64,000 nucleotides of DNA from Streptomyces fumanus (lineage in GTDB: Bacteria > Actinomycetota > Actinomycetes > Streptomycetales > Streptomycetaceae): contig NZ_BNBI01000001.1 of assembly GCF_014655295.1 (NCBI RefSeq), forward strand, positions 620,001-684,000, given 5' to 3'. Shown piece by piece: positions 58,367 to 64,000 of this stretch. Under the pieces are notes generated by a model that searched no databases, was not told where the DNA came from, and saw nothing but the letters and a program-made list of their open reading frames with translations. Position numbers and translations under genes: made by a program. The stretch's first letter is position 1. Every line of letters begins with the position of its first letter.

Positions 58367-59514
58367 AGCGCGATCTCCGGTACGTCGAGACGGCGGCCCT
58401 CGGCCGAGGAGCGCAGGCCCAGCTCGGCCAACTGCACACCGCGGGCGCCGGCCAGCAGGTCCCAGTGGTAGGGGGCGTCGGCGTACACGTGCTTGAGGAA
58501 CAGCTCCCACTGGGCCTTGAAGCCGTTGTCGAACTCCCCGTTGTCCGGGACCTCCTGCCACTGGTCGCGGAAGACCTCGGTGGCGGGGATGTCCGGGTTC
58601 CAGACCGGCTTGGGGGTGGCGCTGCGGTGCTGGACGCGGCAGTCGCGCAGCCCGGCGACGGCGGAGCCCTCGGTGCCGTCGACCTGGAACTCGACCAGCT
58701 CGTCGCGGTGGACGCGCACCGCCCAGGAGGAGTTGATCTGCGCGATGGCGCCGCCCTCCAGCTCGAAGATGCCGTACGCGGCGTCGTCGGCGGTGGCGTC
58801 GTAGGGCTTGCCGTTCTCGTCCCAGCGCTGCGGGATGTGGGTGGCGGTGACGGCCTGCACCGACCGCACCCGGCCGAACAGCTCGTGCAGCACGTACTCC
58901 CAGTGCGGGAACATGTCGACGACGATGCCGCCGCCGTCCTCCGCGCGGTAGTTCCAGGACGGGCGCTGGGCCTCCTGCCAGTCGCCCTCGAAGACCCAGT
59001 AGCCGAACTCGCCGCGCACGGAGAGGATCCGGCCGAAGAAGCCGCCGTCGATGAGCCGCTTGAGCTTGAGCAGGCCCGGCAGGAACAGCTTGTCCTGGAC
59101 GACGCCGTGCTTGACGCCCTTCTCCGCGGCCAGCCGGGCGAGTTCGAGGGCGCCGTCGAGGCCGGTGGCGGTGGGCTTCTCGGTGTAGATGTGCTTGCCG
59201 GCGGCGATCGCCTTGCGGATCGCCTCCTCGCGGGCCGAGGTCACCTGCGCGTCGAAGTAGACGTCGACGCCGTCGTCGGCGAGGACCGCGTCCAGGTCGG
59301 TCGAGACGTGCTCCAGGCCGTGCCGGTCGGCGAGCGCCCGCAGCGCGTGCTCGCGGCGGCCGACCAGGACCGGCTCCGGCCACAGCACGGTGCCGTCGCC
59401 GAGGTCGAGGCCGCCCTGTTCGCGCAGGGCCAGGATGGAGCGGACCAGGTGCTGGCGGTAGCCCATGCGCCCGGTCACACCGTTCATGGCGATACGCACC
59501 GTCTTGCGTGTCAC
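58363..59514 (-). CDS. Gfo/Idh/MocA-family oxidoreductase
   Basis: The 383-residue protein starts at the GTG at 59514 with AAGGGA upstream. It has a Rossmann N-terminus (IAMNGVTGRMGYRQHLVRSIL), DVYFDAQVTSAREEAIRKAIAAGKHIYTEKPTA (the conserved EKP with catalytic Lys) and GGGIVVDMFPHWEYVLHELFG (the HW-type His pair). It oxidises a hydroxyl of a sugar or inositol with NAD(P). It is the first gene of the operon and is transcribed from the promoter beneath the LacI operator. It overlaps the next gene. Confidence 0.9.
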   Translation of the reverse strand: MTRKTVRIAMNGVTGRMGYRQHLVRSILALREQGGLDLGDGTVLWPEPVLVGRREHALRALADRHGLEHVSTDLDAVLADDGVDVYFDAQVTSAREEAIRKAIAAGKHIYTEKPTATGLDGALELARLAAEKGVKHGVVQDKLFLPGLLKLKRLIDGGFFGRILSVRGEFGYWVFEGDWQEAQRPSWNYRAEDGGGIVVDMFPHWEYVLHELFGRVRSVQAVTATHIPQRWDENGKPYDATADDAAYGIFELEGGAIAQINSSWAVRVHRDELVEFQVDGTEGSAVAGLRDCRVQHRSATPKPVWNPDIPATEVFRDQWQEVPDNGEFDNGFKAQWELFLKHVYADAPYHWDLLAGARGVQLAELGLRSSAEGRRLDVPEIAL

Positions 59515-59564
59515 GTCATTCCCTTCGTACACGGTCCGTGCGCCGCCATCGCCGGGACGGGCGT

Positions 59565-59584
59565 GATAGCAAGCGCTTTCTATC
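59565..59584. promoter_or_regulatory. LacI-family operator in divergent promoter
   Basis: A 20-bp inverted repeat, GATAGC-AAGCGCTT-TCTATC, mismatched at only one pair, lies between the oxidoreductase operon and the LacI gene. It is the expected binding site for the LacI regulator at 59758 and is positioned to control both directions. Confidence 0.85.
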
Positions 59585-59644
59585 TGATACGAAGCTAGCC
59601 TGTGCACGGTGGTCTGGACAAGACCGCGGCCGGGGTTCGACGGG

Positions 59645-59746
59645 CGGCTTCAGGACGACGCGGCTCCAGGACGACGGGGCTTCGGTGCGACGCGGCTCGA
59701 GGACCACGGGGCTTCAGTGCGACGCGGCTCCAGGACGACGAGGCGG
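59645..59746 (+). repeat. Six 16-bp tandem units upstream of lacI-type gene
   Basis: CGGCTTCAGGACGACG and CGGCTCCAGGACGACG units alternate with GGGCTTCGGTGCGACG-like units at exact 16-base steps from 59645 to 59740. They form a 32-bp higher-order repeat that ends 12 bases before the start codon. 16 and 32 are not multiples of three, so the array does not encode a repeat peptide. Confidence 0.88.
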
Positions 59747-59757
59747 AGGACGAGGAC

Positions 59758-60804
59758 ATGACGGTGACCCTGGCGGACGTGGCGGCCCGCGCGCAGGTCT
59801 CCCCCGCGACGGTGTCGCGCGTGCTGAACGGGAACTATCCCGTCGCCGCGTCCACCCGCGAACGGGTGCTGAAGGCGGTCGACGAGCTGGACTACGTGCT
59901 CAACGGCCCCGCCAGCGCGCTGGCCGCCGCCACCTCCGACCTGGTCGGCATCCTGGTCAACGACATCGCCGACCCGTTCTTCGGGATCATGGCGGGCGCG
60001 ATCCAGTCGGAGATCGGCGGGCCCGGCGGCCGGGCCGGCGGCGAGCGGCTCGCGGTGGTCTGCAACACCGGCGGCTCGCCGGAGCGCGAGCTGACCTACC
60101 TCACGCTGCTGCAACGGCAGCGGGCGGCGGCCGTGGTGCTGACCGGCGGGGCGGTGGAGGACGCGCCGCACAAGGCGGCCGTGGCGGCGAAGCTGCGCAG
60201 GCTCGGGGAGGCCGGGACCCGGGTGGTGCTGTGCGGGCGGCCCCCGGCGCCGGACACCGGGGCGATCGCGCTGACCTTCGACAACCGGGGCGGTGGACGG
60301 GAGCTGACCGAGCACCTGATCGGGCTCGGCCACCGCAGGCTCGGCTACATCGCGGGCCCCGAGGAGCGCACGACCACCCGGCACCGGCTGGAGGGCCACC
60401 GCGCCGCGCTCGCCGCGCACGGCATCGCCGAGGACCCGCGCTGGACCGTCCACGGCCGCTACGACCGGCGGTCCGGCTACGAGGCCACCCTCGAACTCCT
60501 GCGCAGGGACCCGTCGTTGACCGCCGTGGTCGCCGCGAATGACTCCGTCGCGCTGGGCGCGTGCGCGGCGCTGCGGGAGGCCGGGCTGCGGATCCCGGCG
60601 GACGTGTCGGTGGCCGGGTTCGACGACCTGCCGTTCAGCATCGACGCGGTACCGGCGCTGACGACGGTCCGGCTGCCGCTGGCCGAGGCGGGGGCGCGGG
60701 CCGGGCGGATCGCGATGGGGCGGGAGGAGGCGCCGCCCGGGGGGATCGCGGTGGTGCGGGGGGAGCTGATGGTACGGGGGTCCTGCGGACGGCCTCGGGG
60801 GTGA
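59758..60804 (+). CDS. LacI-family regulator of the DUF993/oxidoreductase operon
   Basis: The 348-residue protein has HTH TVTLADVAARAQVSPATVSRVLNG, hinge helix LDYVLNGPASALA and an effector domain (LVGILVNDIADPFFGIMAGAI, VAANDSVALGACAAL, VAGFDDLPFSI). The ATG at 59758 has GGAGG eight bases upstream. An in-frame GTG at 59602 would add 52 low-complexity residues encoded by the repeat array and is less likely. Its operator is probably 59565-59584. The effector should be a sugar-like intermediate of the adjacent pathway. Confidence 0.9.
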   Translation: MTVTLADVAARAQVSPATVSRVLNGNYPVAASTRERVLKAVDELDYVLNGPASALAAATSDLVGILVNDIADPFFGIMAGAIQSEIGGPGGRAGGERLAVVCNTGGSPERELTYLTLLQRQRAAAVVLTGGAVEDAPHKAAVAAKLRRLGEAGTRVVLCGRPPAPDTGAIALTFDNRGGGRELTEHLIGLGHRRLGYIAGPEERTTTRHRLEGHRAALAAHGIAEDPRWTVHGRYDRRSGYEATLELLRRDPSLTAVVAANDSVALGACAALREAGLRIPADVSVAGFDDLPFSIDAVPALTTVRLPLAEAGARAGRIAMGREEAPPGGIAVVRGELMVRGSCGRPRG

Positions 60805-60839
60805 GGCTCCTTCTGGTGTGACCCGGCGTCCGTGCGGGC

Positions 60840-60909
60840 GCCGTCCGGGGGCTGCCGCCCCCGGGCCCCCGCATCGGCCTGCGGCCTCGTCCTCGAACGC
60901 CGGACGGGC
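60840..60909. repeat. Streptomyces intergenic repeat with hairpin
   Basis: CCGTCCGG and CCGGACGG ends enclose GGGGGC-TGCC-GCCCCC and a TGCGGCCTCGTCC segment. From memory this is a frequent intergenic sequence in Streptomyces genomes (REP-like). A second copy of its tail, CGGACGGGCTGG, lies at about 60953. Confidence 0.65.
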
Positions 60910-61099
60910 TGGGTGTCGCCGTCGCCGGGCAGTCCGGAAGGTCGCCGTCGTCGGACGGGCTGGAGTGTCGCCTCCGTCGGATGGGGCGCGGGGTGCGATG
61001 CGGCGTACGGGTCGGGAGATCGTCTGCGTACCGATGACTTTGCGAGCCGTGGGCGGTCTGATGTGCGTAGCTGTTCTGACGACCTTCAGGAGTGACCCG

Positions 61100-61708
61100 G
61101 TGCGTATCGTGATCAGTGAGTTCATCAGCCTCGACGGGGTCGTGCAGGCGCCGGGTGGGCCAAAGGAGGACACCGACGGCGGGTTCGCGCACGGGGGCTG
61201 GACGCATCCGTACTTCGACCCGGAGGTGGTCGGCGGGTTCTTCGACGAGGCGCTGCGCGGGGCCGAGGCGCTGCTGTACGGGCGGCGGACCTGGCAGGTG
61301 ATGGCGCAGGCGTGGCCCGCGCAGGCCGGTGATCCCTTCGCCGACCGGATCAACGCGCTGCCGAAGTACGTCGTCTCCGACACCCTCGGCGACGCCGACA
61401 TGGTGTGGAACACCACCCGTATCCCCGGCGCGGAAGCGCTCTCGGAGCTGCGCGGGCTGCGGGCGGCGGGCGGGGACGGCGGGCTGCTGCTCATGGGCAG
61501 CCCCTCGCTGGTCAGGCCGCTGCTCAGCGCGGGCCTCGTGGACGAACTGCGGCTGGTGGTGATGCCGGTGATCCTCGGCGGCGGCAAGAGCATCTTCCCC
61601 GCCGACGGTGCGCTGCGGGCGTTCGAGCTGGTCTCCGCGGCCGCCGCGCCGACCGGCGCCCAGGTGTGCGTGTACCGCGCGGCAGCGCCGGACGTGACAC
61701 CGGAGTGA
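61100..61708 (+). CDS. Dihydrofolate reductase/RibD C-terminal-like protein
   Basis: The 202-residue protein starts at the GTG at 61100 with AGGAG eight bases upstream. It begins RIVISEFISLDGVVQAPGG, has ALLYGRRTWQVMAQAWP, KYVVSDTL and GLLLMGSPSLVRPLLSAGLVDELRLVVMPVILGGGKSIF, the NADPH-binding pattern of the RibD C-terminal/DHFR family. It is a probable NADPH-dependent reductase, like the widespread YyaP/YwjB-type proteins. The exact substrate is unknown. The preceding region contains a repeat element. Confidence 0.9.
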   Translation: MRIVISEFISLDGVVQAPGGPKEDTDGGFAHGGWTHPYFDPEVVGGFFDEALRGAEALLYGRRTWQVMAQAWPAQAGDPFADRINALPKYVVSDTLGDADMVWNTTRIPGAEALSELRGLRAAGGDGGLLLMGSPSLVRPLLSAGLVDELRLVVMPVILGGGKSIFPADGALRAFELVSAAAAPTGAQVCVYRAAAPDVTPE

Positions 61709-61738
61709 CGGGCGTTCTGGCGGGTAGGGTCCGATGAC

Positions 61739-62536
61739 ATGAAGCTGGCGTTCTCCACCCTCGGCGTCCCCGGTCTGCCCGTCACCGAGGTACTGCGGCT
61801 CGCGACCGAGCACGGCTACCACGGTGTCGAACTCCGCGCCCACCCCGAGGAACCGGTCCATCCAGGGCTGCCCCCCGCCGAACGGGCCGCGGTGGCAGCC
61901 GAGTTCGCGGCGGCGGGCGTCGAGATCCTCTGCGTCGCCGGGTACACGCGGGTCGCCGCCCCCGGTGACGACGGACCCGTCCTCGCCGAACTGCGCGACC
62001 TGCTGGGCCTCGCCCGCGACCTGGGCGCCCCGTACGTCCGGGTCTTCCCCGGCGGCGGCGACCTGAGCCCCGAGGAGGCCGACGCGACGGCCGCGCGGCG
62101 GCTGGGCACGGCCGCCGAGGAGGCCACCGACGCGGGGGTGCGGATCCTGCTGGAGACCCATGACTCGCACCGCACCGGCGCCGACGCGATGCGCGTCCTC
62201 GGCCTGGTCGGCCACCGGCAGGCCGGTGCCGTGTGGGACGTGATGCACACCTGGCTGGGCGGTGAGCAGCCGTTAAACTCCTTCGCGGCCCTCTCCCCCC
62301 ACCTGGGCTACCTCCAGGTCAAGGACATCGCCTCCGCCGAGGACACCACGCCGCTGCCGCTGGGCGCCGGGGTGCTGCCGCTCGCCGAGTGCGTGGACGT
62401 GCTCGCCCGGCACGACTGGGAGGGCTGGCTGTGCTGGGAGTACGAGAAGCGGTGGTACGAGGACGCCGCCCCGCTGCCCGGGCTGCTGGACGCGGGGCGC
62501 CGCCACCTGGACAAGCTGCTGAGCGAGGCCGCGTGA
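61739..62536 (+). CDS. Sugar phosphate isomerase/epimerase (TIM barrel)
   Basis: The 265-residue protein starts at the ATG at 61739, 30 bases after the previous stop. It contains LAFSTLGVPGLPVTEVLRLATEHGYHGVELRAHP, GAPYVRVFPGGGD, RILLETHDSHRTG (metal-binding Glu), VWDVMHTWLGGEQP and YLQVKDIAS (metal-binding His and Lys/Asp). It ends DWEGWLCWEYEKRWYED, the family's terminal Glu motif. The fold is AP-endonuclease-2/xylose isomerase-like. It may act in the same or a related sugar pathway as the operon at 56376-59514. Confidence 0.88.
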   Translation: MKLAFSTLGVPGLPVTEVLRLATEHGYHGVELRAHPEEPVHPGLPPAERAAVAAEFAAAGVEILCVAGYTRVAAPGDDGPVLAELRDLLGLARDLGAPYVRVFPGGGDLSPEEADATAARRLGTAAEEATDAGVRILLETHDSHRTGADAMRVLGLVGHRQAGAVWDVMHTWLGGEQPLNSFAALSPHLGYLQVKDIASAEDTTPLPLGAGVLPLAECVDVLARHDWEGWLCWEYEKRWYEDAAPLPGLLDAGRRHLDKLLSEAA

Positions 62537-62588
62537 TCCGACGCGCGTGAACGGACCCGGCTTGCCTGGGTAATACCCGCCCCGGCGT

Positions 62589-63593
62589 TCACTGGCCGCG
62601 GCGCGGCCCCGGCACCGGGCCGGTGTAGGCGGGGTGCCGGCCGCGCAGGCGGCGGTTGTCGCTGATCACGTACGTCTTCATGGTGCGCTCGGCGCGCTGC
62701 GGTACGGGGCCCGGCGGGCGGACGCCGGGCGGCACGGCGGCCTCGGGGCCCGCCGGGTCCGGCACCGCCTCCGGCTCCTGCTCCGCCCCGGCCGGCTGCT
62801 CCGGCTCGGCCCCCGCCCGGTGCCGGGGCGCCGTCCGCCGGGGCGGGCGGGTCAGGGTGATCTGGCGCACGAGCTGCTGGAAGCAGGCCAGGGCGGCGAG
62901 CCCCGGCAGGCCCGCGGCGGCGACGTCGATGACGGTGCCCGGCGCCTGGACCACGCAGAGGAAGACCGAGATCAGCGAGAAGACCAGGACCACGCACCAG
63001 GAGTGCACGGCCCGGCGCTGGTGCAGCGCCGCCCGCAGCACGGAGAGCGAGGCCACCAGCCAGGGCCCGAAGACCAGCAGCGGCCACCAGGACACCACCC
63101 CGGACTGGAGCCGGGTCAGGGCGACGACGCGCAGCGGGTCGTAGGCGACCACGCCGCTGAGCAGGCTCACCGCGGAGGCGATGACGGTGGCGAGGGCGGC
63201 GGTGAGGTAACTGACGGCGTCCAGTCCGCGCGGGCGGCGGCGCTCGCGCACCCTGCGGTGGCTGGGGGCGGCGTCCCGCAGGGGCGGCAGCTCCGCGGTG
63301 ATCTCCTGGAGGTTGTCCAGCGGGCTGCCGGGCGCGGGGGCCGCCGCCGGGGTCTCGCCGGGCGCCGGGGGGAGGTCCGGGCCGCGGTCCGCGAGGGCGT
63401 CCTGGAGCATGAAGGCCAGTTCCTCGGCCGGGTCCCAGGACATGTCCGGGACCAGCGGCGGGGTGGCGTACTCGGGGGCGGGGGCGGGGGCGGGGGCGGC
63501 GCGGTGCCGGCCGTCGCCGGGCGGGAAGTCGTAAGTGCCGAGGGGGTGCGGGTCCGGGAATTGCGGACGGTATGCGGATTCCTCGCCGTACAT
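62589..63593 (-). CDS. DUF2637-like membrane protein
   Basis: The 334-residue protein starts at the ATG at 63593. A longer version from 63638 is possible, and both have weak RBSs. The N-terminal 120 residues are Pro/Ala-rich. Then come four hydrophobic segments (LDAVSYLTAALATVIASAVSLLSGVVAY, WWPLLVFGPWLVASLSVLRAAL, WCVVLVFSLISVFLCVVQ, VAAAGLPGLAALACFQQLV), as in DUF2637/SpdA-like proteins of actinobacteria. The tail is charged and Pro-rich. Family members occur near conjugation and septation genes, but their function is unknown. Confidence 0.78.
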   Translation of the reverse strand: MYGEESAYRPQFPDPHPLGTYDFPPGDGRHRAAPAPAPAPEYATPPLVPDMSWDPAEELAFMLQDALADRGPDLPPAPGETPAAAPAPGSPLDNLQEITAELPPLRDAAPSHRRVRERRRPRGLDAVSYLTAALATVIASAVSLLSGVVAYDPLRVVALTRLQSGVVSWWPLLVFGPWLVASLSVLRAALHQRRAVHSWCVVLVFSLISVFLCVVQAPGTVIDVAAAGLPGLAALACFQQLVRQITLTRPPRRTAPRHRAGAEPEQPAGAEQEPEAVPDPAGPEAAVPPGVRPPGPVPQRAERTMKTYVISDNRRLRGRHPAYTGPVPGPRRGQ

Positions 63594-63842
63594 GATGCGA
63601 CCCCGGTCATTCCGCCCGCGAGAACGCGGGCCGCTCATTCACTTCGCGTGCGATCCGACCCGGTTCTCCGCATGCCACGAGAAGCCGGCCCCCCTCAGTC
63701 ACCTTGGTCATGTTCCGACTAACGCGACCGCGAACCCGCTGGGTACGTGGCACACGAGTGAATGACCGGCCGGACAAGTCCTATCGATGGGCCGATAACA
63801 CAGCACTTATGGGATGAGCGGGAAGGCCGTGTTCTCGTGTGT

Positions 63843-64000
63843 CTATGGGGTTGCCTTTCCGGTGGCCGCCGCCTGGAGTTCCGGCCCCTTTGTTCGTGGT
63901 CGCGGCCCGGTTCCGGTGGGCCTGTCCGCCGGGCGGTGCCGGGGGGTCACCGAGGTCAGTGCCACGCCGCCGACCAGCAGGGCCGCCGCGCACCAGCGCA
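63843..64000 (-). CDS. C-terminal end of a probable EamA/DMT-family transporter
   Basis: The frame runs off the window end. The visible 51 residues begin with a hydrophobic helix (RWCAAALLVGGVALTS), typical of the last TM of EamA drug/metabolite transporters. A hydrophilic Arg/Pro-rich tail follows, ending TGKATP before the TAG at 63843. The assignment is only from this last helix pattern. Confidence 0.5.
   Translation of the reverse strand, partial: RWCAAALLVGGVALTSVTPRHRPADRPTGTGPRPRTKGPELQAAATGKATP

Noticed and set aside
59602-59757. 52-residue N-terminal extension of the LacI protein from a GTG
   Set aside because: It is encoded by a 16-bp repeat array that does not keep frame. The ATG at 59758 has a good RBS and starts exactly at the HTH domain.

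Overview
The window is high-GC actinobacterial chromosome, almost certainly Streptomyces. The evidence is the very high third-position GC, GTG/TTG starts, GTGA/ATGA start-stop overlaps, chaplins, a MelC1/MelC2 tyrosinase pair, an AfsR-like SARP regulator and an SCO6880-type conjugation-like module. From memory, not checked by search, the order mel pair, glycan genes, long plus short chaplin, mmsA, copZ-copA, citrate synthase resembles the S. coelicolor core around SCO2699-SCO2760.

1-7600 holds a T4SS-like module: a minus-strand run encoding a DUF6668-like protein, two VirB2-like small membrane proteins, a single-TM protein, a TrbL/VirB6-like membrane protein, an SCO6880/PrgI-type protein and the first codons of the next gene. 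Divergent from it are a membrane-anchored lytic transglycosylase and a repeat-rich TPR-like protein. An ECF-type sigma factor and a large SARP/NB-ARC/TPR regulator converge at 7796-11255.

11500-17000 is a secretome island: seven small or medium secreted proteins, including three tandem paralogues of an unrecognised Cys-containing peptide (11939-13297), plus a DUF5949-like protein and the tyrosinase with its copper chaperone. 17356-26823 is an eight-gene, translationally coupled surface-glycan operon (GT4, sugar-phosphate transferase, ligase/polymerase, MurJ-like flippase, NodB deacetylase, GT4, Wzz-like protein, FemAB/BioF2-like acyltransferase). It is followed by a secreted GH26-like hydrolase and a divergent ATP-grasp ligase. 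A long and a short chaplin come next (29714-30798).

31000-45300 is mainly metabolism and transport: an acyl-CoA synthetase with an operator-like repeat, an ABC-2 exporter whose ATPase is fused to a peptidase-like hydrolase, an APC permease, methylmalonate-semialdehyde dehydrogenase, a small HTH protein, a CsoR-type site with copZ and copA, and citrate synthase. 45565-49143 holds a RecD2-like helicase and a secreted serine hydrolase.

49221-55135 is a complete ribose locus rbsR-rbsA-rbsCB(fusion)-rbsK-rbsD with two RbsR-like operators. After it come a 39-residue ORF and a palindrome-dense intergenic region. 56376-60804 is an uncharacterised sugar catabolic operon (TIM-barrel isomerase, DUF993 aldolase-like protein, Gfo/Idh/MocA oxidoreductase) divergent from a LacI regulator. 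The window ends with a RibD/DHFR-like protein, a second TIM-barrel isomerase, a DUF2637-like membrane protein and the C-terminal end of a probable EamA transporter.

No tRNA, rRNA, CRISPR array, insertion sequence or integrase was recognised. The best candidates for something undescribed are the triplicated secreted peptide family, the glycan operon with FemAB-like and ATP-grasp modifiers, the palindrome cluster at 55929-56084, and two unrelated 16-bp-period repeat arrays.
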